Shown: positions 51,199-60,677 of the stretch, one piece after another | Position numbering within the stretch: position 1 is the first letter of the stretch | Layout: each line of letters opens with the position of its first letter | Source of the DNA: Candidatus Gastranaerophilales bacterium | GTDB lineage: Bacteria > Cyanobacteriota > Vampirovibrionia > Gastranaerophilales > Gastranaerophilaceae | Assembly: GCA_017402995.1 (NCBI GenBank) | Contig: JAFQOV010000025.1 | Span: forward strand, 91,669-155,668 | DNA length: 64,000 nucleotides | Direction: 5' to 3' | Notes under the pieces: generated by a model | The model's input: the letters and a program-made list of their open reading frames with translations, nothing else | The model's database searches: none | What the model was told of the DNA's origin: nothing | Made by a program: the position numbers and the translations under genes

Positions 51199-52011
51199 AT
51201 GACAATAAAACTTAAAAGATTTATATCATCAACTGTATCATACCACGATTTTCAAGAAGCGGTTAATATCGCTAACGATTTAAATTGCGGTATTGAAATT
51301 TCAAGATTTGGCAAATTAGCTGATATCGAAGAAAATTTTAAACAAAATAAAATTGAATATAAAAAAATATTATCTGATTTTGATAACGAAGTGACGCTTC
51401 ATGGGTTTTTTTCAAACTTAAATTTTGCAGCAAAAGACCCACTTATTGCACAAGCAAGTTTAAAAAGATATTACCAAAGCCTTGAATTAGCGCAATATTT
51501 TGATGTTTCAACAGTTGTTTTCCACACTTGCTATAACAATCTTTTAAAGCAAAAACAATATCAAGAGATGTTTTTTTTAAAAAACATTGAATTTTACAAA
51601 GAATTTATCAAAGAATTTGAAAAATTAGGAATAATTGCCACAATGGAAAATGTCCACGAAGCAAAACCAGACTTCATAAGAAACCTTATTGGCGCAATTA
51701 ATTCAACAAATTTTGGCGCAACAATAGATATCGGACATTGCAACTTACATTCTGATTTATCTGTTTCTGATTGGATAAAAGAATATGGCATAATGCTTAA
51801 GCATATGCACTTTCATAGCAATTTTAAAGACGAAGATTCTCACTCTTCGCTTTTAAAAGGAGATATTGACATTAAAGCAATCCTTTTAACATTAAAAGAA
51901 TTGCAACTAAGCCCCACAATAACTTTTGAAATATTTAATTATGACGATTTAATTGAATCAATTAAATATTTCAATTCGTTGTGTGAAGAATTAGATATTG
52001 AATATGTTTAA
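51199..52011 (+). CDS. Sugar phosphate isomerase/epimerase-like TIM-barrel protein
   Basis: From the ATG at 51199 it has 270 residues and the AP-endonuclease-2/xylose-isomerase-like barrel pattern: GIEISRFGK, VTLHGFFSNLNFAAKD, VVFHTCYNN, ATMENVHEAKPDF, GATIDIGHCNLHSD, HMHFHSNFKDEDSHSSL and ITFEIFNYDD. The Glu, His, Asp and His residues at strand ends are the usual metal ligands. The substrate cannot be inferred. An upstream frame to 51112 is rejected because it overlaps the promoter and the divergent gene. Confidence 0.8.
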   Translation: MTIKLKRFISSTVSYHDFQEAVNIANDLNCGIEISRFGKLADIEENFKQNKIEYKKILSDFDNEVTLHGFFSNLNFAAKDPLIAQASLKRYYQSLELAQYFDVSTVVFHTCYNNLLKQKQYQEMFFLKNIEFYKEFIKEFEKLGIIATMENVHEAKPDFIRNLIGAINSTNFGATIDIGHCNLHSDLSVSDWIKEYGIMLKHMHFHSNFKDEDSHSSLLKGDIDIKAILLTLKELQLSPTITFEIFNYDDLIESIKYFNSLCEELDIEYV

Positions 52012-52274
52012 TTTTCGCTAAACATTGGGGAAGTTGCGCGAGCAGACATTTCGGCTATTATTCTTGAAATTTCATAGCCTGAAACCATTACTTCTAAAAT
52101 TAGTTGCGAATTAATTAAAATTTTATCGCCATATTCCATAGTTTCTGGATTCAATGCTAAAAATTCAACAAAATCTTCTCCAACGTATAAGATTTTGCCA
52201 AACTCAGCATCTGTCGCCCATCTTAAGAATACAACCGATTGTTCAAATAGTTTAAGTTTTTGTATCATCCTCAT
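52008..52274 (-). CDS. Unknown small protein, possible beta-barrel
   Basis: I do not recognise this 88-residue protein. Its pattern, VVFLRWATDAEFGKILYVGE then DFVEFLALNPETMEYGDKIL and INSQLILEVMVSGYEI, alternates short strands and turns as in Sm-like or SH3-like folds, with no Cys or signal peptide. TATTAT lies 6 nt before the ATG. It overlaps the convergent TIM-barrel gene by 4 bp. The fold suggestion is weak. Confidence 0.55.
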   Translation of the reverse strand: MRMIQKLKLFEQSVVFLRWATDAEFGKILYVGEDFVEFLALNPETMEYGDKILINSQLILEVMVSGYEISRIIAEMSARATSPMFSEN

Positions 52275-52341
52275 ACTTATATAATATGATTTATTTATCC
52301 AAAGTCAATTTGAAAACAAACAATTGTAACATTGTAAATTT

Positions 52342-54735
52342 TTATCCGCGGAACAAATTAAAGCTTTCAACTTGCGCCTTTAAATAAGGAAAATCGTTGA
52401 TATCATTGTTTTCGCAAAATTCAAAAGCACGTTTTCTAGCCAATTCTAAAAGTTCAGTGTCGGTTGTTAAATCTGCAAGTTTAAAATCAGGCAAGCCTGA
52501 TTGTCTTGTTCCTAAAAATTCCCCAGGACCGCGGATTTCAAGGTCTTTTTGCGAAATTATGAAACCATCATTTGTTTTTGTCATGATATCAAGGCGTTTT
52601 TTAACTTCATTGTTGCTTGTTTGAGTAATTAAAGCACAATATGACTGATTATCAGACCTGCCGACACGACCTCTGAGCTGATGAAGTTGAGACAAGCCAA
52701 AGCGCTCTGCGTTTTCAATCACAATTACAGTAGCATTAGGGTTATCTACCCCAACTTCAACAACTGTTGTTGAAACCAAGATATCATATTTTCCATTTTT
52801 AAAATCGTTCATAACGTCATCTTTTTCTTGGTTTGACATTTTTCCGTGCAAAAGTCCGATTTTATATTGAGAAAATTCTCCTTCTTGTAATTTTTGCGCT
52901 TCTAATGTTGCAGCTCGAGCCGAAATTGCCTCTGATTCTTCAATTAAAGGATAGACAATATAGGCTTGGTGCTTAAAGAAAATTTCTTTTTTAATTAAAT
53001 CATAGATTTTTTTTCTTTCACTTGCGCCACCAAGTGTTGTTATAATTGGTTTTCTGCCTTTTGGTAATTCGTTTATTACACTCACATCAAGCTCACCATG
53101 GAGCGTCAAAGCGAGTGTTCTTGGGATTGGAGTTGCTGTCATATTAAGCATTTGAGGCATTTTACCCTTGTTTAATAAAGCGTTTCTTTGTTTAACCCCA
53201 AACCTATGTTGTTCATCAACCACAACAACGCCAAGGTTTGCAAATTCAACTCCTTCTTGAATTAATGCGTGCGTTCCAACAGCAATATGAATTTGCCCAT
53301 TTTTAAGCCCTAAAAGTGTTTGTTTTCTTTGTTTTGCCGTATTTTTACCAACACAAAGCCCAACGCTTAAGCCAAGTGGCACAAGCCAAGAAGAAAAGTT
53401 TTTAAAATGTTGAATTGCAAGGATTTCCGTTGGTGCCATAATCGCCCCTTGATATCCATTTTCAATAGCGCAAAGAAGCGCAACGCAGGCAACAACAGTT
53501 TTACCCGAACCAACATCTCCTTGCAAAAGTCTTTGCATTGGTGTTGTTGAATTTAAATCTTTTAAAATTTCATCAAGCGCCATTTTTTGCCCATTTGTAA
53601 ATTCAAAAGGCAAATTTTCAATGAATTTTTCAACCAAGCCGCCTTTTTTAATTTTTAATTTAATTGATTTATCACATTTATTTTCTTTTCTTAAAAGCGC
53701 AAGATTAAGTTGCATTGAAAATAATTCTTCAAAAGCTAATCTTTTTCTTGAAATATCAATTTCTTCTTGATTTTTTGGGTTGTGAATGTCAATTATTGCT
53801 TGTTTTTTTGAAATTAAATTTTCTTTTTTCAAAATATCTTCTGGCAGAGGATCAACAATTTTATCTTGAAATTTTATTAAAGCATTATTTATCGCACTTG
53901 TTAAAGTTTTTGGGTGCAACCCTTCAATAAGCGGATAAATTGGCATAATGATATTTTTTTCATTATCTATTTGAACATCAGTGCCCAAAACTTGAATTTG
54001 CGCCTTATCAAGCGTTGTCCTTGAATTATATTCATCAAATTTCACTTTTCCAATCGCCATAACAAGCGAATTTATTGGATACATTGATTTGTAATGTTCA
54101 ATAATTTTTCTGTTATTTACCTTTAAAAAGAAGTTAATCGGCAAAATACCTGTGTTGTCTTTGATATGGATTGTAAAAATTGTAAGCTTTTGGCGAGTTG
54201 TATAGTGCCCAACTTTGATTATTGTTCCATAAACAGTAGCGTTTTCGCCCAATTTCAAATCTTTGATTTTGTTTCTTGAACCATAATCTAAATATTTTCT
54301 TGGATAATATTCTAATAAATCTTTAACTTTAAAAATGTTCATTTTGTTGAACAATTTTGCTAATTGCGGTCCAACGCCTTTAACATAGGCGACATCAATA
54401 TCTTCAATTTCTTCAAAAAATTCTTTTTGTTCTTTTTTTGTTTCTTTTTTCTCTTTTGGTTTGATTTGCTTTCTTAAACGAGCAAAAAGCTCAAGAGTCT
54501 TGTCTATTGTATATTTTCGGCTGTTCAATCCATCAATATGATAACTTTCAAACAAAGTAATCAAATGAGCGACATTTTGTTTTTCGAGTTTATGAATGCG
54601 CTTCAAAACCTCATATAACGTATTAATCATGAATTTTGAAAAATTTAATTTACGCCCGTCAAAATTAATATATTGATATTTAATTTCAAGGGTAATGGCT
54701 TGTTTTATTTTTTCGTAAATTTCATCAAAATCCAA
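52342..54735 (-). CDS. recG: ATP-dependent DNA helicase RecG
   Basis: RecG remodels stalled forks and Holliday junctions. The 797-residue protein has an N-terminal extension, a wedge/OB domain (about 120-330), then helicase motifs: I LLQGDVGSGKTVVA, II VVVDEQHRFGVKQR, III MTATPIPRTLALT, V DILVSTTVVEVGVDNPNATV, VI QLHQLRGRVGR. The C-terminal ending LARKRAFEFCENNDI is also typical. The N-terminal extension of about 110 residues is longer than in E. coli (693). It follows the CHASE2 cyclase gene by 3 bp. Confidence 0.96.
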   Translation of the reverse strand: MDFDEIYEKIKQAITLEIKYQYINFDGRKLNFSKFMINTLYEVLKRIHKLEKQNVAHLITLFESYHIDGLNSRKYTIDKTLELFARLRKQIKPKEKKETKKEQKEFFEEIEDIDVAYVKGVGPQLAKLFNKMNIFKVKDLLEYYPRKYLDYGSRNKIKDLKLGENATVYGTIIKVGHYTTRQKLTIFTIHIKDNTGILPINFFLKVNNRKIIEHYKSMYPINSLVMAIGKVKFDEYNSRTTLDKAQIQVLGTDVQIDNEKNIIMPIYPLIEGLHPKTLTSAINNALIKFQDKIVDPLPEDILKKENLISKKQAIIDIHNPKNQEEIDISRKRLAFEELFSMQLNLALLRKENKCDKSIKLKIKKGGLVEKFIENLPFEFTNGQKMALDEILKDLNSTTPMQRLLQGDVGSGKTVVACVALLCAIENGYQGAIMAPTEILAIQHFKNFSSWLVPLGLSVGLCVGKNTAKQRKQTLLGLKNGQIHIAVGTHALIQEGVEFANLGVVVVDEQHRFGVKQRNALLNKGKMPQMLNMTATPIPRTLALTLHGELDVSVINELPKGRKPIITTLGGASERKKIYDLIKKEIFFKHQAYIVYPLIEESEAISARAATLEAQKLQEGEFSQYKIGLLHGKMSNQEKDDVMNDFKNGKYDILVSTTVVEVGVDNPNATVIVIENAERFGLSQLHQLRGRVGRSDNQSYCALITQTSNNEVKKRLDIMTKTNDGFIISQKDLEIRGPGEFLGTRQSGLPDFKLADLTTDTELLELARKRAFEFCENNDINDFPYLKAQVESFNLFRG

Positions 54736-54738
54736 ATT

Positions 54739-56694
54739 TTAATCCTTATCAACAACTCTTATAACTTCATAGATATTGATTTTATTTGATTTTCCACGAA
54801 TTAGAACATCTTTAATTGTAATTGCGTCAACTTGTTTTTGCACGCGTTTATATGTTGCTTCGCTGATTAAAAAATTTGTCCTATATATTTTATTATAGTT
54901 TTCAATTCTGCTCGCTGTGTTAACGGTGTCGCCAATTACTGTATATTCAAGTCTGTTTTGAGAACCAATGTTTCCAATGAACGCTTCGCCTGTTGCAATT
55001 CCAATTCCAATTTCAATTTTTGGTTTACCTTCATCAATCCATTTTTCTTGAAGATGTTTAACTTTTTTAAGCATTCTATCGGCACAAATAACAGCATCTA
55101 GCGCATGATTTTCGCTTTTTTTATGTTCACCAAAAATGGCTAATACAGCATCTCCCATAAATTTATTTAAAATTCCATTATTTTCCTCAATAATCGGCAC
55201 AAGCGCACTGAAATATTCATTTAAAATCATTGTAACTTCATTAGCACTCATTGACTCAGAAATTGATGTGAAATTTCGAATATCGGCAAATAATACGCTG
55301 ACATCTGCTTTTTTGCCACCAAGAGAAATATTATCAATGTTTTCAACAACATTTTTCATAACATCAACAGATAAATATTTACCCATTGCTTTTTGAATTT
55401 TTGTTTTTTTAGTGTCTTCTAATAAATATTTATACGAATACGCGCAACCCAACGCTACCAAAATAAATAATTCGGGTAAAATCAAGCTGACTGCAATTTT
55501 GTTTGAATACATAAAAAACGCAAACAACAGATATGAAAACATTATACATACGCTTGAAGTCATTGCAGCAACAATTGATAAAGAATTAACAATCAAAAAG
55601 ACTGCAATAAAAATCGTCAAACAAGTTAAGAAATTATAGATTTCACCTGTTGTAATAAAATATTTGCCGTTAATTAAATTATCAAAATTTGTTGCTTGAG
55701 TATCAAGCCCTGAAAAATTTTCGGAAATTGGCGTTCTAATAACGTCAGCGAGCGCTTGAGCGTTTGCATTTGCGCCAACAAAAACAACCTTGTTTTCAAA
55801 AAGTTTCGGGTCTAGAATTGGCTTTTTGCCTTGTTTTATCGCGCGATATGAATTTATTACATCAGAAGCTGAATATTTTTTGTGCGAATAGATGTTATCT
55901 GGAGTTTTATAGTAGCAAATATAGTTTGAAACAAAACCATATTCGTTTTTTATTGGGATTTTTAAAGTACGTTCGTCAGAAAAACCGTACAAATAGTTAT
56001 CTGTCAGCAAAAATTCTTTCATGCCAGTCAAATTTGAATACATTTTTAAAGCCATAGATGGAAAAAATTCACCCTTATATTCAATTAATTGGCTTGCTTT
56101 TCTAACATATCCATCAATATCTTCTGGAACATTTACAAACCCAAGAGCTTGAATGTTTTTGAAATATTGTTTTTGTAAAACAGTAAAACTCTTGAAAAGA
56201 TCAGAAGGTTTTTTATTTTTAGAGCGCTTGTCAATTATTTTGATATCACTTTTTGTTCTTAAAAGCTCATCATAATATTGCTCATCTATACCTTCTTCAA
56301 ATTTATTAAAATCAAAAGCGACACCCGCTGTTAATTTATCGTATTTTCCAATTCTATTAAAAAACTTTCTATCGCTCTCAGGGTGTTCTGAATCAGGAGC
56401 CATGATAAGTCCATCATAGCCAATTTGCAAAGTTTTTGTATAGTTTTCTAAATAATCAAATATTTCAAGATAATATTCGCGTTTCCAAGGCCATCTGCCA
56501 ATTTCATGGAGTGATTTGTCATCAATCACAACTAAAACAACATCATCTGAAGCGGTTTTGTTGTTAACAGTCAATTTGCTCATGATGTTATATGATTTTA
56601 ATTGCAAAAAATTTGCACTCAGTGAATATACCACCAGAAAAATAAATGCAAAAACAAAAAATAAAAAACTGATATTCTTTTGTCTAAACTCCAT
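54739..56694 (-). CDS. CHASE2-containing class III adenylate cyclase
   Basis: The 651-residue protein has one N-terminal membrane helix (about 10-30), an extracytoplasmic CHASE2 sensor (about 40-340), two or three membrane helices (350-430) and a class III cyclase domain (about 460-651). Catalytic motifs look intact: metal Asp in VLFADIRNFTSISE, NKFMGDAVLAIFG with the second Asp and a Lys expected for ATP, and EYTVIGDTVNTASRIE. It should make cAMP in response to an external signal. It is 3 bp upstream of recG. TACAAT lies 7 nt before the ATG, and no Shine-Dalgarno is evident. Confidence 0.92.
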   Translation of the reverse strand: MEFRQKNISFLFFVFAFIFLVVYSLSANFLQLKSYNIMSKLTVNNKTASDDVVLVVIDDKSLHEIGRWPWKREYYLEIFDYLENYTKTLQIGYDGLIMAPDSEHPESDRKFFNRIGKYDKLTAGVAFDFNKFEEGIDEQYYDELLRTKSDIKIIDKRSKNKKPSDLFKSFTVLQKQYFKNIQALGFVNVPEDIDGYVRKASQLIEYKGEFFPSMALKMYSNLTGMKEFLLTDNYLYGFSDERTLKIPIKNEYGFVSNYICYYKTPDNIYSHKKYSASDVINSYRAIKQGKKPILDPKLFENKVVFVGANANAQALADVIRTPISENFSGLDTQATNFDNLINGKYFITTGEIYNFLTCLTIFIAVFLIVNSLSIVAAMTSSVCIMFSYLLFAFFMYSNKIAVSLILPELFILVALGCAYSYKYLLEDTKKTKIQKAMGKYLSVDVMKNVVENIDNISLGGKKADVSVLFADIRNFTSISESMSANEVTMILNEYFSALVPIIEENNGILNKFMGDAVLAIFGEHKKSENHALDAVICADRMLKKVKHLQEKWIDEGKPKIEIGIGIATGEAFIGNIGSQNRLEYTVIGDTVNTASRIENYNKIYRTNFLISEATYKRVQKQVDAITIKDVLIRGKSNKINIYEVIRVVDKD

Positions 56695-56727
56695 ATTTTG
56701 TATTGTATAATATTTTGTTTAAAATAA

Positions 56728-56751
56728 AAAGCCCTTAGAAAATCTAAGGGC
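56728..56751 (-). terminator. Intrinsic terminator after the response regulator
   Basis: On the minus strand a perfect 9-bp stem (TCTAAGGGC complement, 56731-56739 with 56743-56751) and a 3-nt loop are followed by TTTTTATTTT. It lies 20 bp past the regulator stop and just upstream of the CHASE2 promoter. Confidence 0.8.
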
Positions 56752-56771
56752 AAATACCATTGAAACAAAAA

Positions 56772-57470
56772 CTAAACTTGTACAAGACCTTCTTTAATCG
56801 CTTTTACAGCGGCTTGCACCCTATCATCAACACACAATTTTTGCAAAATCGAACAAACGTGTGCTTTAGCAGTATGCACAGAAACAATTAGCTCTTGAGC
56901 AATTTGAGTATTTGATTTTCCTTGCACCAAAAGCTTCAAAACCTCGTTTTCGCGTTCGGTTAATTTTGCTTTATTATCATAATTTCTATTTGTCGCCATA
57001 ATTTCGGTATTTTCTGGCTTTGGAAAAAGCTTAAGCGCCAAATGCGCAACATTTGAATCTATCCAACAGGCACCTTTGTCCACATTTTTAATCACGTTTG
57101 AAAGTGTAATCGGGTCAATATCTTTAAGACAATACGCGCTCGCCCCAGAACCCAAAGAAGCAACAACTTCTTCTTCTCTATCATGAGAGGTTAAAATAAT
57201 TACTTTTGTATTTGGGCAAAGAGCTTTTAATTTAATTGTTGCCTCAAGCCCATTAATCCCTGGCAAACCTAAATCCATCAAAACAACGTCGGGTTGTTCT
57301 TTTTTCGCAAGTTCTAAACCTTGTTCTGCATTTTGCGCCTCTGCAACAACGTTTATATTTTCAATTTCATTAAGCGCATATCTAAGCCCAACTCGAGTCA
57401 GCTTATAGTCCTCTATTATTATCACCTTAATATCTTTTGCAATATTTTTGCTAACCGTTTGTTGACACAT
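56772..57470 (-). CDS. NarL/FixJ-type response regulator
   Basis: The 232-residue protein has a receiver domain (about 13-130) with the acidic pair IIEDYKLTRVG, phosphoacceptor Asp in DVVLMDLGLPGINGLEAT, Thr in VIILTSHD and Lys in YCLKDI. A LuxR-type HTH follows (about 165-228: LTERENEVLKLLVQGKSNTQ, VSVHTAKAHVCSILQKL). No sensor kinase adjoins it; the small kinase-like protein at 11 kb is one candidate in the window. AAAGGA lies 8 nt before the ATG. It is divergent from dnaX. Confidence 0.92.
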   Translation of the reverse strand: MCQQTVSKNIAKDIKVIIIEDYKLTRVGLRYALNEIENINVVAEAQNAEQGLELAKKEQPDVVLMDLGLPGINGLEATIKLKALCPNTKVIILTSHDREEEVVASLGSGASAYCLKDIDPITLSNVIKNVDKGACWIDSNVAHLALKLFPKPENTEIMATNRNYDNKAKLTERENEVLKLLVQGKSNTQIAQELIVSVHTAKAHVCSILQKLCVDDRVQAAVKAIKEGLVQV

Positions 57471-57568
57471 AAGCCAATCCTTTCTTAGAAAATTTACTAT
57501 TCAAATTTATAGATTAATACTAATGCGTATTGAAAAAATAAGTAATTAGCTTAGTGTATAGTTTGGTC

Positions 57569-57608
57569 ATACCCGATTGGGTATATTTTTATTACTCTTT
57601 TAGAGTAA
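57569..57608. promoter_or_regulatory. Two palindromes in the regulator-dnaX gap
   Basis: ATACCC-gatt-GGGTAT (57569-57584) and TTACTCT-ttt-AGAGTAA (57592-57608) lie next to each other in the 178-bp divergent gap. The second just precedes the dnaX -35 box (57614). They look like inverted half-sites of a dimeric regulator, as NarL-type proteins use; binding is not shown. Confidence 0.4.
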
Positions 57609-57613
57609 GTTAT

Positions 57614-57642
57614 TTGGTTAAAGTTTAATTTTATATTATAAT
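57614..57642 (+). promoter_or_regulatory. Promoter giving a probably leaderless mRNA (dnaX)
   Basis: TTGGTT (57614-57619), a 17-nt spacer and a perfect TATAAT (57637-57642) lie 6 nt before the dnaX ATG at 57649, leaving no room for a ribosome binding site. Confidence 0.6.
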
Positions 57643-57648
57643 AATTCT

Positions 57649-59430
57649 ATGGAACAAAATTATCTGCCATTATTTAGAAAATATAGACCGCAATCTTTCA
57701 AAGACGTTGTGGGACAAGAAAGTCTTGTAAAAGCTTTGTCTAATGCCATTGAATTGAATAGAATTGCAAATGCTTATTTGTTTTGCGGTCCAAGAGGAAC
57801 GGGTAAAACCTCTAGTGCTAGAATTCTTGCAAAATCGCTAAATTGCGAACACGGTCCAACTTTAACCCCTTGCCAAGAATGTGCAAGTTGTAAAGACATC
57901 ACAAACGCAACAGGGCTTGATGTAATTGAAATTGACGCAGCTTCAAATAGAGGTATTCAAGACGCAAGAGAATTAATTTCAAAAGTTCAATACGCACCAA
58001 TTAATGGCAAATATAAAATATTTATCATAGACGAAGTTCATATGTTGTCTAATGACGCTTTTAACGCCCTTTTAAAAACATTTGAAGAGCCACCTAAAAA
58101 CGTAATTTTCATTTTAGCAACAACAGAACCGCACAAAGTCTTGGAAACAATTGTTTCAAGATGTCAAAGATTTGATTTAAGAAGAATTACAACAGAAGAT
58201 ATCATCAAAAAATTAAGAGAAATCTCTGATATTGAAAATATTAAAATCACTCAGGAAGCTCTGTTTACAATTGCAAAAAATGTATCTGGCGGTTTGAGAG
58301 ATTCTCTTGCGTTGCTTGATCAAGTCAGCATTTTAGGCTTAAAAGATGAAATCACAAAAGAAATGATTGAAGATTTGCTTGGCAAAGTAAATTTTGATGT
58401 CTTATTAAACCTTTTAAAAGATATTAATGACGAAAATATTGAACAAGCAATCACAGATGTGAATAATATCTATGCAAAAGGAAGTGAGCCTAGAAATTTA
58501 ATTGAAAATTTCATTGAATTTTTAAGAAATATCATTTTGGTTTTAAATTCCAAAGAACAAGCAACAATTTCAAACTTCACTTCTTTAATTAAAGAAGATA
58601 TCGAAAAAATTAATTCATTTAATTTTGATAAAAATAAAATTACTAAAATTTTAAATATAGTTATTGAATATTATAAAGAAATTAAAATCTCTACAAACCC
58701 ATATTTATGGGCGGAATTAGCTGTAATTAACGCATGTAAACTAGATAATTCTATTCAAACAAAACAAATATCACAAATTCAACAACCAGCTCAAATAGCA
58801 GTCAAACCTGTTATGAAGCCTGTCGAAAAACCAATTGAAAAAAATATTGAAAAACCAATTGAAAAAGCGGTTGAAATTGTTGAAACAAAAGTTGAAACAC
58901 CAATCGCGCAAAACGTTGAACAGCCTGTTCAAACGCAACAAATTGAGCCAGCACCAAAATTTAGCGAAGAAATCGCACAAAAGCAAGATGGTGCTGAAAT
59001 TTGGGCAAATGTTTTATCTGCTATTCCTTCAATGCCAGCAAGAGCTTTCTATTCAGGTGTTGCAAAATTAACCAAAATTGAAGATAAAAAAATCTATCTT
59101 GGTTTCTTGCACGATAACGCTTTAGCTCAAGCAAAATCAGAAACAAAATTATCACAATTAAAACAAGCGCTTTCAAGCACATATAGTGGTTTTGAAATTG
59201 AATTTACAAAAATTGATTCAAGCACTAAAACAATTGAGGTTAAGCCAAAAACAATAAAACCACAAAACCCTGCTATGAGTGCTCCTGTAAACAATCCTGC
59301 AATGCAACCTAAGGCGCAAAATGCACCAAAAGAAGAGGAAGAAAAACAAACCTCTGCTGCTGAAAAAAAACAATTTAGCCCCGAGGTGCAAAGCATGATT
59401 GAACAGTTTAACGGCAAAATTATTGATTAG
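57649..59430 (+). CDS. dnaX: DNA polymerase III subunit gamma/tau
   Basis: DnaX is the clamp-loader motor. The 593-residue protein has the AAA+ core: FCGPRGTGKTSSARI (Walker A, about 45-59), zinc Cys CEHGPTLTPCQECASC, FIIDEVHMLSNDAFNALLKT, and the sensor segment LATTEPHKVLETIVSRCQRF. Domain III ends near 365. A proline/glutamate/valine-rich linker (about 375-445, repeats like KPIEKNIEKPIEKAVE) leads to a C-terminal domain and an acidic tail. It stands alone; the usual recR neighbour is absent. Its stop overlaps the convergent MFS gene by 4 bp. Confidence 0.96.
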   Translation: MEQNYLPLFRKYRPQSFKDVVGQESLVKALSNAIELNRIANAYLFCGPRGTGKTSSARILAKSLNCEHGPTLTPCQECASCKDITNATGLDVIEIDAASNRGIQDARELISKVQYAPINGKYKIFIIDEVHMLSNDAFNALLKTFEEPPKNVIFILATTEPHKVLETIVSRCQRFDLRRITTEDIIKKLREISDIENIKITQEALFTIAKNVSGGLRDSLALLDQVSILGLKDEITKEMIEDLLGKVNFDVLLNLLKDINDENIEQAITDVNNIYAKGSEPRNLIENFIEFLRNIILVLNSKEQATISNFTSLIKEDIEKINSFNFDKNKITKILNIVIEYYKEIKISTNPYLWAELAVINACKLDNSIQTKQISQIQQPAQIAVKPVMKPVEKPIEKNIEKPIEKAVEIVETKVETPIAQNVEQPVQTQQIEPAPKFSEEIAQKQDGAEIWANVLSAIPSMPARAFYSGVAKLTKIEDKKIYLGFLHDNALAQAKSETKLSQLKQALSSTYSGFEIEFTKIDSSTKTIEVKPKTIKPQNPAMSAPVNNPAMQPKAQNAPKEEEEKQTSAAEKKQFSPEVQSMIEQFNGKIID

Positions 59431-60668
59431 TATTCATCTTTTAATTTAAACGCATAAATTAATTCAATTACGCTAATAATGAAAAACAATCCAAAAACAA
59501 GCAAATATGATTGATTTGGATATATTAAAGTGCCTTGAGTTTCAACTGGCGCAAAAACATTCATCAACATGCCAGATGCCATACCTAAAACTCCAACCAT
59601 CATAAAAAAGCTAAAGTTCTGCATTGCAACCGCAGTTGCTGTAACTTCATATTTATTTATCAAGTGCAAATTTGCAATTAACAATGGAGAAATGCTCCCA
59701 ATGAAAGAAGGGATACAAAAAATCAGAGCGATTAATTTTGTATGGAAATTAAAAAACAAACACAAAAATACACTCGTCACAGAAAATACGGATAAAATTG
59801 CATATGTTTTAAATATTATTGCTCTTTTGTTGTCTATTTTTTTTGAAATAAACGCGCTAATTGTCCCCGCGAAAGCTGAAATTATCGCCATTATAGATAA
59901 AATCAAAGCAGAAGTTGAAACTTCAAAACCTGAAAAATCTTCTAAAAATTTTTTTCCTATAACACTTTGTAAGACGTAATATAAACCATAATTTGTTGCA
60001 CCAAAAACATATAAATGAATGTTATTTTTATTCAACAAAACTTCTCTAAATGGCGCGAGTGACCATTTTGTTTCTTTTTCAATATGAACAGGTTTAAAAA
60101 TAAAAAGCGAAATGAGATATATTAGCGATAAAATTATCGTGATAAATGCAATTAAATAAAATGTCGCTCTCCAACCAAAATTGTGTGCCCCTAAAACCAA
60201 AGGTGCGTTTGCTACGACTCCACCAAAATAGCCAACAAAAAGAATATATGAAACTGCTAAGGAAAAGTTTTTATCTTTTGCAAATTTTTTAACTTCGCGT
60301 ATTGTAGATAGATAAAATGTTGCACCGCCAAAGCCAACAAGCGCGCGAGAAAGATATAATAAAGCTAGATTATCTGCCAATGGGAAAAGCAAAGCGCCAA
60401 TGGAAAAGATTATGCTTCCAAGAGCAACAACCCTAAAACCCCCGATTTTATCCACCATTAAGCCAACAATTAGTTGCACAAAAGCATAGACATAGCAAAA
60501 AATTGCACCTAAAAGAGTGATTTTACTTGCATCAATTAAAAAATCGCCTTGCAACAAATCAAAAACAGCCCCAGGAACAGCGCTTCTTTGAATGTTTGCA
60601 AAAAAATACAACAAAGTTGCAACTGAAATTAATAAAAATCTTAAATTATGTTTTTGATGAAGTGTCAT
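59427..60668 (-). CDS. Major facilitator superfamily transporter
   Basis: The 413-residue protein has about 12 hydrophobic segments split by a charged central loop near 200-215 (FKPVHIEKETKW). The loop 2-3 motif LIVGLMVDKIGGFRVVALGS matches the MFS G-x-x-x-D-R/K-x-G-R pattern. The sequence resembles sugar-phosphate or metabolite antiporters of the family, but substrate cannot be assigned. GAGGAAA precedes the ATG. It follows the DUF486 gene by 9 bp, probably in one operon. Confidence 0.85.
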   Translation of the reverse strand: MTLHQKHNLRFLLISVATLLYFFANIQRSAVPGAVFDLLQGDFLIDASKITLLGAIFCYVYAFVQLIVGLMVDKIGGFRVVALGSIIFSIGALLFPLADNLALLYLSRALVGFGGATFYLSTIREVKKFAKDKNFSLAVSYILFVGYFGGVVANAPLVLGAHNFGWRATFYLIAFITIILSLIYLISLFIFKPVHIEKETKWSLAPFREVLLNKNNIHLYVFGATNYGLYYVLQSVIGKKFLEDFSGFEVSTSALILSIMAIISAFAGTISAFISKKIDNKRAIIFKTYAILSVFSVTSVFLCLFFNFHTKLIALIFCIPSFIGSISPLLIANLHLINKYEVTATAVAMQNFSFFMMVGVLGMASGMLMNVFAPVETQGTLIYPNQSYLLVFGLFFIISVIELIYAFKLKDEY

Positions 60669-60677
60669 TTTCCTCTT

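Noticed and set aside
58800..58935. Repetitive DNA in dnaX considered as a separate repeat element
   Set aside because: It encodes the in-frame proline/glutamate linker of gamma/tau and is a normal low-complexity feature of the protein.
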